From Elizabethkingia miricola (GTDB lineage: Bacteria; Bacteroidota; Bacteroidia; Flavobacteriales; Weeksellaceae): 64,000 nucleotides of DNA. Positions within the stretch are counted from its first letter, which is position 1. Each line of letters begins with the position of its first letter. The notes below the pieces were generated by a model. It did no database searches. It was not told the origin of the DNA and was given only the letters and a program-made list of their open reading frames with translations. Positions 9,909 through 17,515 of the stretch are shown in pieces. Made by a program: the position numbers and the translations under genes. The stretch lies in assembly GCF_001675285.1 (NCBI RefSeq), contig NZ_LSGQ01000030.1:124001-188000 (forward strand), written 5' to 3'.

Positions 9909-11096
9909 ATGTTAGAAGATCATAACGTAAGATTGGTTTCCCTATTAGATAATGATTTTTACAAATTCACCATGCAATGTGCTGTTGTAAAGCTGTTTCC
10001 AAGTGAAGTTGTAAAATATGATTTTATAAATCGTGGTAAACACGAATATCCTGAAGGCTTTGCGGACGAGCTAAAAAAAGCTGTCAATGCAATGTCTCAA
10101 CTAAGGCTTACCAAAGAAGAAAAACAATTCTTAAAAAAAACATGTCCATATCTGGACCTACCCTATATAGACTTTCTGGAAGGCTATCGCTACGACCCAT
10201 CCGAAGTACACATTAAACAAGAAGGAACAAGCCTGGAGGTACAGGTTTCAGGATTATGGTACCGGACAATCTTGTGGGAAGTTCCTTTATTATGTTTGAT
10301 CAGTGAGCTTTATTACTCGATGAAAGGCCTTCAAAGAGAAGATGACGAAACAATCATCCAGAAGACTATAGAGAAAGAGAAAAAGTTCAAAACACTTCAG
10401 GTTCCTTTTGCAGAATTCGGAACGAGAAGAAGACACTCTTACAGGGTACACCGATTGGTTATGCAGGCACTTACATCGATGGAAGACTCTACCTTTACAG
10501 GATCTTCCAATGTACACATGGCTATGCTGTACAATGTAAAACCAATTGGCACACATGCCCACGAATGGTTTATGTTCCATGCAGCAGAATATGGTTTCAA
10601 GATGGCCAATTCTCTTTCCCTGGAACACTGGGTGGATGTTTACCGTGGTGATCTGGGAGTTGCTCTTTCCGACACTTACACTACAGATGTATTCTTTCAG
10701 CAGTTCGATAAAAAATTTGCAAAACTATTCGATGGCGTAAGACACGACAGTGGAGATCCTATTGAATTTGCTAACAAAACTATAGAACATTATAAAAAGC
10801 ACGGCATCAATCCATTATTTAAATACATTATTTTCTCTGATGCCCTGAACCCTGAGAAAGTTGAAGAAATCACTAAAGCCTGCCGTGGCAGAATTGGCAT
10901 TTCTTTCGGTATCGGAACCAATCTGACTAACGACGTTGGTCTTGCGCCAAGCAACATCGTAATGAAGCTTATCAGTGTAAAAGGAATTAACAACGAATGG
11001 ATTCCAACCGTAAAACTTTCTGATGAGAAGGGTAAATATACCGGAGATCCTAAAATGATAGAACTTGCCAAAGAATTTCTTCAGATAAGAGATTAG
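9909..11096 (+). CDS. pncB: Nicotinate phosphoribosyltransferase
   Basis: Converts nicotinate, PRPP and ATP to nicotinate mononucleotide in the Preiss-Handler salvage route to NAD; cytoplasmic. The 395-residue length fits the E. coli-type enzyme. Diagnostic segments are LLDNDFYKFTMQ near the N-terminus, FGTRRRHSYRVHRLV around residues 170-184, KPIGTHAHEW (211-220, with the histidine region of the active site), and VRHDSGDPIEFANK, which binds the phosphoribosyl group. ATG at 9909 is the only sensible start. It stands alone between a terminator and the tspO promoter. Confidence 0.97.
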   Translation: MLEDHNVRLVSLLDNDFYKFTMQCAVVKLFPSEVVKYDFINRGKHEYPEGFADELKKAVNAMSQLRLTKEEKQFLKKTCPYLDLPYIDFLEGYRYDPSEVHIKQEGTSLEVQVSGLWYRTILWEVPLLCLISELYYSMKGLQREDDETIIQKTIEKEKKFKTLQVPFAEFGTRRRHSYRVHRLVMQALTSMEDSTFTGSSNVHMAMLYNVKPIGTHAHEWFMFHAAEYGFKMANSLSLEHWVDVYRGDLGVALSDTYTTDVFFQQFDKKFAKLFDGVRHDSGDPIEFANKTIEHYKKHGINPLFKYIIFSDALNPEKVEEITKACRGRIGISFGIGTNLTNDVGLAPSNIVMKLISVKGINNEWIPTVKLSDEKGKYTGDPKMIELAKEFLQIRD

Positions 11097-11180
11097 CAGA
11101 GTCTACACTTTCATTTGCATCAAAAAATTATAAAAAATAGTTAAAGAAAATCCTTAGTGATTTTCTTTTCTATTTTTGAG

Positions 11181-11188
11181 TAAATTTG
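11181..11188 (+). promoter_or_regulatory. -7 box that fixes the tspO start
   Basis: TAAATTTG matches the Bacteroidota -7 consensus TAnnTTTG. It overlaps a potential TTG start at 11186, so transcription begins downstream of that codon and translation must start at the ATG at 11210. Confidence 0.7.
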
Positions 11189-11209
11189 CACAACCAAAGA
11201 GAAGAGCAC

Positions 11210-11698
11210 ATGAAAAGACAAATTGACTGGAAGGCTTTAGCTGCATGTATATCCTTTCATGTATTTGTATTTTTCATTATACACGCTTTAACGCCTGCCA
11301 ACTCATTCAATGTATGGTACAATCATTTGGACAAACCTCTTTTCACTCCGCCATCTAATTTTCTATTCCGGACTATATTTTTAATGTATTTCCTTTCCGG
11401 CATTGCATTTTATTTCATCTGGAAAGCCAAAGAGAATCGTTTCAAACATCGCCAGAAAGCGCTTACCTATTATTATATCATTTTCGTACTCATATCTTTA
11501 TGGTTCATTATTTTCTTTAACTTCAAATTATTAGATCTTGCAGTTATCGTAAATATTATAACATGGGTATTGACCATAATTTTATTCTTTCTCTTCAAGC
11601 GAGTTTCTAAAACGGCAAGCTACCTCATACTTCCCACTTTATTATGGGATACTTTCAATATGGTTTTAGCCTGGGGATTCTGGCAGCTAAATCATTAA
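11210..11698 (+). CDS. TspO/MBR (translocator protein) family membrane protein
   Basis: Predicted five-helix membrane protein of the TspO/peripheral benzodiazepine receptor family, about 162 residues. Family features: WYNHLDKPLFTPPSNFLF after the first helix, GIAFYFIWKAKE in the second, and the SKTASYLILPTLLWDTFNMVL segment towards the end. TspO proteins bind porphyrins and other hydrophobic ligands, and in bacteria are linked to stress and tetrapyrrole control. Here the second loop lacks the usual tryptophan-rich LNxxWSPLFF run (it reads LWFIIFFNFKLLD), so the sequence is divergent. Start set by the promoter box just upstream. No operon partner. Confidence 0.8.
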   Translation: MKRQIDWKALAACISFHVFVFFIIHALTPANSFNVWYNHLDKPLFTPPSNFLFRTIFLMYFLSGIAFYFIWKAKENRFKHRQKALTYYYIIFVLISLWFIIFFNFKLLDLAVIVNIITWVLTIILFFLFKRVSKTASYLILPTLLWDTFNMVLAWGFWQLNH

Positions 11699-11819
11699 AT
11701 ATTTTTTCTTTTCTTTCTTCTTAATTATCAGCAGATAAACCATTATTTTACGGTTTCCAGTAAAGAATACCTTTATAATTAGTTTTATATTGCCACACAA
11801 TATTTTGTAATTTTGAAAG

Positions 11820-13316
11820 ATGGAAATAACCTATTTACTTATTGGATTTATTGTTGGCGGAGTTATTGGTGCTGTAATTTTGTATTTTATTTCAAAATCA
11901 TCTTCCATTTCCAGAAACTCATACAATGAATTAAACAATTCATACATTAAAAGTGTATCAGACCTGGAAAACCTTAATCTGAAAAATCAGGAACTAGCAC
12001 TGATTATTAATAAAGAAAAGGAACTTAGCCAGCAGCAGTCAGATCTATTAAGCGATCTGAAAAACGAGTTTGCAAAAATATCAGCTGAATATTCGGCTCT
12101 TAACTCTCAATCTCAGGAGCAAAAACAAATAAACACAAAACAGGTATCTCAGATTGAAAACCTTATATCCGATAAACAAACATTATTTGCAAAAAATTCT
12201 GAATTATCTGCTATTAATGAAAGTTTACAGAAATCTCTTGAAACCCAAAAAGAAGAGGTAACTAAAATTCAGGAAGAAGCAAAACTTCAATTTGAAAACC
12301 TGGCCAATAAAATTCTGGAAGAAAAAACTGAGAAATTCACCACTCTTAATCAGAACAACCTTAAAACAATTTTAGAACCCTTCCAAGAGAAGATTGCTGA
12401 ACTAAAAAACAGAGTCAATGAAGCTTATGAAAAGGAAAATAAGGAGCGTTTTTCATTAGCAGAAAAGGTAAGAGAACTCGCGGAACTAAATCAGCAAATC
12501 TCTGAAGATGCAAAAAAGCTGACAAGAGCCTTGAAAGGAGAAAGCAAAACCCAGGGAAATTGGGGAGAAATGATTCTGGAAAGCATCCTGGAAAAATCCG
12601 GACTGGTAAAAGGAAGGGAATATTATCTTGAACACGAACTCCGCGACGAAAACAACAAGGCTATCTATTCTGAATTCTCCGGAAAAAAAATGCGTCCGGA
12701 TGCTGTTGTGAAATACCCTGATGAAAGGAATGTAATTATAGATTCCAAAGTTTCTCTAACAGCCTTCACTGAGCTTGTAGATGAAACTGATCCTGAAATC
12801 TATGCAATAAAACTCAACCAGCATTTAGCATCCATTAAAAACCATATCCAGCAGCTTAGCCAGAAAGCCTATGATGATTATGGAAAATCTCTGGACTTCG
12901 TCATGATGTTTATCCCTAGTGAGCCAGCCTATATTGCAGCAATGCAGGCAGATCAGAATCTATGGAATTATGCCTATGAAAGGAGAATTCTATTACTGAA
13001 TCCAAGCAATCTTATTACTTCTCTTAAGCTGATTGCTGATCTGTGGAAACGGGAATACCAAAACAGAAATACAATGGAGATTGCCGACAGAGGCGCTAAA
13101 TTATATGATAAATTTGTAGGCTTTGTAGAGAATTTAGAGAAAGTAGGAAAAGGCCTTGATCAGGCTAAAAATGCATATACAGATGCTTATAAACAGCTTT
13201 CCACAGGAAATGATAACCTTGTAATACAAACTCAAAAGTTAAGAGCACTGGGAATAAAAAGCAAAAAAGAACTTCCACAAAATCTTATTGAAAACAGTGA
13301 AAGTATCGAGGAATAA
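11820..13316 (+). CDS. rmuC: DNA recombination protein RmuC
   Basis: RmuC family: an N-terminal membrane anchor (MEITYLLIGFIVGGVIGAVI), a long coiled coil (about residues 35-240) and a C-terminal nuclease-like domain. That domain carries GNWGEMILESILEKSGL, RPDAVVKYPDERNVIIDSK and LDFVMMFIPSEPAYIAAM, all hallmarks of the family. RmuC limits inversions and recombination between short repeats in E. coli. Length 498 residues is usual. A TAATTTTG box ends only 4 bases before the ATG, so the mRNA may be almost leaderless. The next gene begins immediately after the stop codon. Confidence 0.96.
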   Translation: MEITYLLIGFIVGGVIGAVILYFISKSSSISRNSYNELNNSYIKSVSDLENLNLKNQELALIINKEKELSQQQSDLLSDLKNEFAKISAEYSALNSQSQEQKQINTKQVSQIENLISDKQTLFAKNSELSAINESLQKSLETQKEEVTKIQEEAKLQFENLANKILEEKTEKFTTLNQNNLKTILEPFQEKIAELKNRVNEAYEKENKERFSLAEKVRELAELNQQISEDAKKLTRALKGESKTQGNWGEMILESILEKSGLVKGREYYLEHELRDENNKAIYSEFSGKKMRPDAVVKYPDERNVIIDSKVSLTAFTELVDETDPEIYAIKLNQHLASIKNHIQQLSQKAYDDYGKSLDFVMMFIPSEPAYIAAMQADQNLWNYAYERRILLLNPSNLITSLKLIADLWKREYQNRNTMEIADRGAKLYDKFVGFVENLEKVGKGLDQAKNAYTDAYKQLSTGNDNLVIQTQKLRALGIKSKKELPQNLIENSESIEE

Positions 13317-13742
13317 ATGAAACCACAAAGCCTGGCACCTATCATAAGTATAGCGCTATTTCTTACATCATTAACACAGACTGCTGTTAATATGGATAGT
13401 GACTATATGCTTTCTATAGCATGCCTGCTGTTAGGCTGGGCCGAAATTTTTGAAGGAGGAATTGCCTGGCTGGCAAATCCTCTTTTGTTTATTTCATGAT
13501 TACTTCTTCTTATAAAACAACCTAAAATATCTACACCATTAAGTCTAATGGCTTTTCTTTTAAGCCTTTCTTACCTTTACGCCAGCACTATTACCGTTAA
13601 TGAAGGTGGTGGCAAAGCCGCAATCACCTCTTATGGCTTAGGATATTATCTATGGCTGGCAAGCAGCATTTCTCTGTTCATTGGAAACCTCTGGACAATG
13701 ATATCATACAGAAGATCTGTATCAGAGAAATCATCTGTATAA
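13317..13742 (+). pseudogene. Small membrane protein gene split by an in-frame TGA
   Basis: Two open segments, 13317-13496 (60 codons) and 13500-13742, are in the same reading frame and separated only by TGA at 13497-13499. Joined, they give a 141-residue protein with about four hydrophobic helices and a charged tail (RRSVSEKSSV). The context FIS-TGA-LLLLIKQPK strongly suggests that TGA replaced a Trp codon TGG. The ATG directly follows the rmuC stop, so the gene is translationally coupled to rmuC. I do not recognise the family. It could be a recent nonsense mutation, a sequencing error, or two genes (the second starting at 13548). Confidence 0.7.
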
Positions 13743-13814
13743 AAAAATCATTATCCTGCTTTATGAAACAGTAATGAAATCTTTCTAATGATAAATTTTG
13801 CCTAGTTTTGCAAA

Positions 13815-14579
13815 ATGCAAATAGAAAGTATACAGAACGATAAAATAAAGAAATTAACCAGACTGATGTCCAAAAACAATGAACGCCGTAAAAGTGGCAT
13901 TTTCATTGTAGAAGGTGTTCAGGAAAACGAAAGAGCTATTCAGTTTGGCTATACTCCTACAGAATTCTTTATCTGTAACGATATATTCCAAGGAACCATC
14001 CCTTCTGCCGTAATTAATAATGTTTCTGCAAAGGTTTATGAAGCAATTGCATACCGAGGAACTTCAGAAGGTATTATTGGAGTTTATCAGGAAAAACAAA
14101 AATCATTAGAACATTTTACTCCAAAACCTAATTCCGGAATTATCCTTCTGGAAAGTGTAGAAAAGCCTGGTAATCTTGGCGCTGTACTGAGAAGCTGTGA
14201 AGCTTTTGGAATTGACGCTATCATCATTACCGATCCTAAAACCGATTTTTATAATCCAAACGTAATACGCTCCAGTGTTGGCTGTTTGTTCGGAATGAAC
14301 TTCTTCCAGACAGATAATGAATCGGCTATGGATTTCTTTAAACAGCACAATTATCAGATTATCACAACATTTATGGATGACAACACCAAACAGATCCAGA
14401 ATGCTGATTTTAATAAGAAGACAGTTGCTTGCTTTGGCACAGAACATTCCGGATTAAGCGATTTCTGGAAAGATAAAGGCAGTAATTACCTGATCCCGAT
14501 GACAGGCAGCATAGATTCTCTTAACCTGAGTAATGCTGTAGCAATTACATGCTATGAAATCCTGAGACAAAAGATATAA
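13815..14579 (+). CDS. SpoU/TrmH-family RNA 2'-O-methyltransferase
   Basis: S-adenosylmethionine-dependent methyltransferase of the trefoil-knot SPOUT class that modifies ribose 2'-OH in rRNA or tRNA. The N-terminal substrate-binding domain (MSKNNERRKSGIFIVEGVQE) is followed by the catalytic domain with three motifs: LESVEKPGNLGAVLRSCEAF, ACFGTEHSGLSDFW, and IPMTGSIDSLNLSNAVAI. Length 254 residues is normal for this group. Exact target is unknown. A TAGTTTTG box lies at 13803-13810, only 4 bases before the ATG. A terminator follows. Confidence 0.95.
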   Translation: MQIESIQNDKIKKLTRLMSKNNERRKSGIFIVEGVQENERAIQFGYTPTEFFICNDIFQGTIPSAVINNVSAKVYEAIAYRGTSEGIIGVYQEKQKSLEHFTPKPNSGIILLESVEKPGNLGAVLRSCEAFGIDAIIITDPKTDFYNPNVIRSSVGCLFGMNFFQTDNESAMDFFKQHNYQIITTFMDDNTKQIQNADFNKKTVACFGTEHSGLSDFWKDKGSNYLIPMTGSIDSLNLSNAVAITCYEILRQKI

Positions 14580-14600
14580 GAATCCTCTACAGAATAATAA

Positions 14601-14630
14601 AAATCCCTTAATATATTTAAGGGATTTTTT
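14601..14630 (+). terminator. Intrinsic terminator after the SpoU methyltransferase gene
   Basis: AAATCCCTTAA and TTAAGGGATTT form an 11-bp stem with a short AT loop, followed by a run of T. Confidence 0.92.
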
Positions 14631-14647
14631 ACATTATAATCTAATGC

Positions 14648-14674
14648 ATAAAAAAAACCGCTCAATGAGCGGCT
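14648..14674 (-). terminator. Intrinsic terminator of the small lipoprotein gene
   Basis: On the minus strand GCCGCTCA/TGAGCGG forms a short GC-rich hairpin followed by eight T residues, 23 bases after the stop codon of the 14697-14951 gene. Confidence 0.92.
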
Positions 14675-14696
14675 TAATAATTATCTTTGTGAGAAA

Positions 14697-14951
14697 TTAT
14701 TTTTTAACTTCTTCTTTCTTAGCGTCAGCAGCTGGAGCTTTAGCATCAGCTTTAGCAGAGTCAGCTTTAGGAGCTTCTACCTTAGCAGAATCAGCTTTTA
14801 CTGGAGCAGCAGCAGAATCAACTTTAGCAGAGTCTACTTTAGCAGAATCAGTTGTACCTTCTGTAGCAGTAGCTTCAGTTTTTTTACAAGATACTAAAGA
14901 GATAGCAACGATAGCAGCAGCAGCAGCGATGTTTAAGAATGACTTTTTCAT
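14697..14951 (-). CDS. Small low-complexity lipoprotein, 84 aa
   Basis: The first 22 residues are a lipoprotein signal (AAAIVAISLVSC), so the mature peptide is lipid-anchored. The remaining ~62 residues are almost only Ala, Lys, Asp, Ser, Val and Glu, built from repeats of the kind DSAKV and KADSAKA. There is no folded domain; a flexible, charged surface peptide is likely. It has its own strong terminator and good coding structure, so I regard it as real despite low complexity. Function unknown. The opposite strand is also open here, only because of the repeat composition. Confidence 0.85.
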   Translation of the reverse strand: MKKSFLNIAAAAAIVAISLVSCKKTEATATEGTTDSAKVDSAKVDSAAAPVKADSAKVEAPKADSAKADAKAPAADAKKEEVKK

Positions 14952-15041
14952 AATAAATTAAATTTAATTTTGTTAAAAATATTTTTCTAAATTGTAATGT
15001 GTTCTCTATTTGAACAAGACAAAGGTATGGCAGCAATAAAA

Positions 15042-15073
15042 TTTGTCTGAGAAAATTAATTGTAATACCTTTG
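15042..15073 (+). promoter_or_regulatory. Promoter for the 15134 gene
   Basis: TTTG at 15042-15045, a 20-base spacer and TACCTTTG (TAnnTTTG) at 15066-15073. It points to the gene starting at 15134, leaving a leader of about 55 bases. Confidence 0.65.
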
Positions 15074-15133
15074 TAAAACTATTTTACAAAATAATATAAC
15101 TGATAATCAATAGATTAAATAAAAAATAAATTT

Positions 15134-16237
15134 TTGACTGATTTAGAATTATTACATTTCGAACAGCTAAAATCTGAAGTTCAGGCCAAATATCTGGAAA
15201 ATCATACACCTTCCTATGATGAAATTTCTAAATGGAAAGGCATTGACATCATCTATTTCCAGGAGGACCTCAGAAAAAATGCAAAAGGTAACATTAGTGA
15301 AAAGTCATTTTACACTTATTTCAAGACTTCTCCAACAGCTAAGTTACCACGTATTGACATGCTGAATATACTTTCGATATACGCAGGTTATAGCTCATGG
15401 TATGACTTCAAGAAAAATCATGCATTCGCCGAAGAACTTCTTTTAGAAAACGAAAACAACCTTTCCGAAACTAAAGAATCTCAAGTCGAAATTCCTTCCG
15501 AAGAGGAATATAAAGCTCCCGTCATTAGTGAAAAAGAAAACTCTCCGGTTACTCAGCCTCAGAACTCATTACCAGAAGTAAGTACAAGCAATAGTAAGCC
15601 AGCTTCTAAACCAATTATATCCAAGGTAAAGAAATACTTATGGATCGGTATTTCTGCTGTTCTTGCAATATTCGTAGCGGCATTAACCTTCGCAGACAGT
15701 TTCTTCACAAAGACTTACACATTTAAGTTTACAGATGCAGACAGAAGCCAGCCTGTGCAGAATGAGGTAGAAATAAAAGTATTGAAAGCGGGTGAATCCC
15801 CCCTTACCTACAGAGTAAAACCGAATGAAGCTTTTGTATACCCAACAAAGGACAAGACACTTAAAATGGTGATTAGCTCCGTATTTTACCGTACTGACAC
15901 CATAATAAGAAACTTGGAAAATGCACCAGAAACTGAAGTAATTCAGCTAAAACCAAATGAATATAATATGATGTTATATTCCTATTCCAGGTCCAAAGAC
16001 TTTAAGAACAGAAGAGCCCAACTGGAGAACCTGATCAGCAATGATGCAGTTATATACCAGGTATTTGACAATCAGTATTTCAATGTGGAAACTATGAGCA
16101 AGCAACGTTATATTAACTTTCTTTCGCTTCCTACTACCTCACTGGAAAACCTGGACGTTATTGAGACTAAAATCTCTTCCAATGGAAAAATAGTATTAAT
16201 CAAATTCAGAATCAGAAACAATGAAAAGGGTTCATAA
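15134..16237 (+). CDS. Single-pass membrane protein with cytoplasmic HTH-like N-terminus
   Basis: I do not recognise a named family. The layout is clear: an N-terminal helical domain (1-100), a Pro/Glu/Ser-rich linker (105-160), one transmembrane helix (about 168-187, YLWIGISAVLAIFVAALTF), and a periplasmic beta-rich domain (190-367). The N-terminal part (SEKSFYTYFKTSPTAKLPRIDMLNILSIYAGYSSWYDF) resembles helix-turn-helix-like modules seen in Flavobacteriia membrane regulators, which is inference. The only available start is TTG at 15134; no ATG exists upstream in frame. The 3' end overlaps the next gene by 17 bases, so the two act together. Confidence 0.75.
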   Translation: MTDLELLHFEQLKSEVQAKYLENHTPSYDEISKWKGIDIIYFQEDLRKNAKGNISEKSFYTYFKTSPTAKLPRIDMLNILSIYAGYSSWYDFKKNHAFAEELLLENENNLSETKESQVEIPSEEEYKAPVISEKENSPVTQPQNSLPEVSTSNSKPASKPIISKVKKYLWIGISAVLAIFVAALTFADSFFTKTYTFKFTDADRSQPVQNEVEIKVLKAGESPLTYRVKPNEAFVYPTKDKTLKMVISSVFYRTDTIIRNLENAPETEVIQLKPNEYNMMLYSYSRSKDFKNRRAQLENLISNDAVIYQVFDNQYFNVETMSKQRYINFLSLPTTSLENLDVIETKISSNGKIVLIKFRIRNNEKGS

Positions 16238-16823
16238 CATATTTAATATAATAGCTGTTACCATAATTCTCATTATAGGATTAGCTGCCTGTAAAGAAAA
16301 ATATAAGGGGAAAAACTCTCTGGAAACCGTAAAGTACAATAATAATACAACTACATTTTCTCCAATAGAATTAGACAGCCTTCAAACCATTAATAATATT
16401 ACTGCTCTGAAGCTACAGGAGGTATATGATCTGGGAACTAATTATGCAGCAGGAAATAAGGATTCAGATATTGATGTTACGCTGTATAACCAGATTCAGG
16501 AATATTTCGAAAAGCCTGATTCTACCAAAATAATGCCTTTCATAAAGCAGTTGGACAGCCTGAAAGCTCGTTTTGTCAAAATTAGTGATGTATCAACATC
16601 CAAATACATTAGCGCTAAGGATACACTGGACTTTGCGAAGTATAAAATGGACTACTATGATAAGGAGAGAAAATATATCGGCTACCTTAATAAAGAAGTA
16701 CAATATGCACTAAAAGAAGCTCCTGCAAAAGAAAAGAAATTCAAAAGTGAATTCAAATTCTATTTTGTAGAGTTTAAAGGTCCACCGAAGAAAGACAGTA
16801 TTCCTTCTGGCAAGACTAAATAA
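16221..16823 (+). CDS. Lipoprotein of unknown function, 200 aa
   Basis: Begins with a lipoprotein signal (MKRVHNIFNI, then IILIIGLAAC), so the protein is anchored by the cysteine. The mature part is mostly helical and charged, with no domain I recognise. The start overlaps the preceding gene by 17 bases (translational coupling), which suggests that the lipoprotein and the membrane protein form one system in the periplasm. The 3' end overlaps the convergent 5-formyltetrahydrofolate cyclo-ligase gene by 64 bases. Confidence 0.82.
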   Translation: MKRVHNIFNIIAVTIILIIGLAACKEKYKGKNSLETVKYNNNTTTFSPIELDSLQTINNITALKLQEVYDLGTNYAAGNKDSDIDVTLYNQIQEYFEKPDSTKIMPFIKQLDSLKARFVKISDVSTSKYISAKDTLDFAKYKMDYYDKERKYIGYLNKEVQYALKEAPAKEKKFKSEFKFYFVEFKGPPKKDSIPSGKTK

Positions 16824-17353
16824 TCCAGCTTTATATCGAACTGATCTACATCCTGAATTAATTCATCAGGAGCAAAATAATTGACCCCAATTTTCAGTGC
16901 CGAATCTTTAACAGAACTGAAGAATCTGTCGTAAAAACCTTTGCCATAGCCTACTCTGTTACCTTGCTTATCCGCATAAAGCAATGGTGTAATAACCTGA
17001 TCAAAGTCAACATTCTCGGGAATATTTGAGACAGGCTCCCAAATTCCCCATGAGTTTAACGCAAGTTCTGTATCCGGCTTATATGCTATTGAGATAATCT
17101 CATCATCTACCATCTTTGGAATAAAGACATTGATATTTTTTTTCCAGAAGTAATCTATCCACAGATGGGTATTAATTTCATTTTTAGCAGAGATAGGCAG
17201 AAAAATATGAATATTCAGGTTTTCAGAAATATTAAATTGTAAAAGATATTGTTTAAAGATCTTTTCAGACAAAAAAGCAACATCTTCAAGAGACATTGCT
17301 TTTCTTTCTTTTAAATATTTTTTTCTAAGTTCTGATTTTAATGAACTAATCAT
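16760..17353 (-). CDS. 5-formyltetrahydrofolate cyclo-ligase
   Basis: Converts 5-formyl-THF to 5,10-methenyl-THF with ATP in one-carbon metabolism; cytoplasmic. The family signature GNRVGYGKGFYDRFF is present near residue 130, preceded by FDQVITPLLYADKQ, and the basic N-terminal segment LKSELRKKYLKERKAM is typical. Length 197 residues fits. Its last 64 bases overlap the end of the convergent lipoprotein gene, so the C-terminal tail (ILSFFGGPLNSTK) is encoded opposite another coding frame. It lies downstream of trhO on the same strand. Confidence 0.93.
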   Translation of the reverse strand: MISSLKSELRKKYLKERKAMSLEDVAFLSEKIFKQYLLQFNISENLNIHIFLPISAKNEINTHLWIDYFWKKNINVFIPKMVDDEIISIAYKPDTELALNSWGIWEPVSNIPENVDFDQVITPLLYADKQGNRVGYGKGFYDRFFSSVKDSALKIGVNYFAPDELIQDVDQFDIKLDYLVLPEGILSFFGGPLNSTK

Positions 17354-17382
17354 TTTTCATATTGATTTAACAGAGATAATGT

Positions 17383-17515
17383 TTACAGGCATACTTTTGC
17401 AGCTTTTCCCACCTGATCAAAAGCATCTTCCATAGGAGTTTTCACTGTAAAGAAGCCTTTTTTATCATAATCAGACTTTATTCTAAATCTTAATCCTGAA
17501 CTATTTTGTATAGCT
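17383..17515 (-). other. Coding-like stretch between trhO and the cyclo-ligase gene
   Basis: A frame overlapping the end of trhO reads on for about 40 codons to TAA at 17385-17383, with residues such as KKGFFTVKTPMEDAFDQVGK and AAKVCL. Codon choice looks coding-like but no plausible start or known family is seen. It may be a relic of a lost gene or chance. Confidence 0.3.

Noticed and set aside
14697-14951. Possible tandem-repeat or CRISPR-like array
   Set aside because: The repeats are codon-level, within a reading frame, and without spacers. No CRISPR array was seen in the window.
14644-14961. Plus-strand 105-codon frame opposite the small lipoprotein
   Set aside because: Its Ala/Ser/Glu repeats are only the mirror of the DSAK repeats; the minus strand has a lipobox and terminator.
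15020-15027. Minus-strand TACCTTTG as promoter of the small lipoprotein gene
   Set aside because: No TTG element at the right distance on this strand; kept out of the feature list for lack of support.
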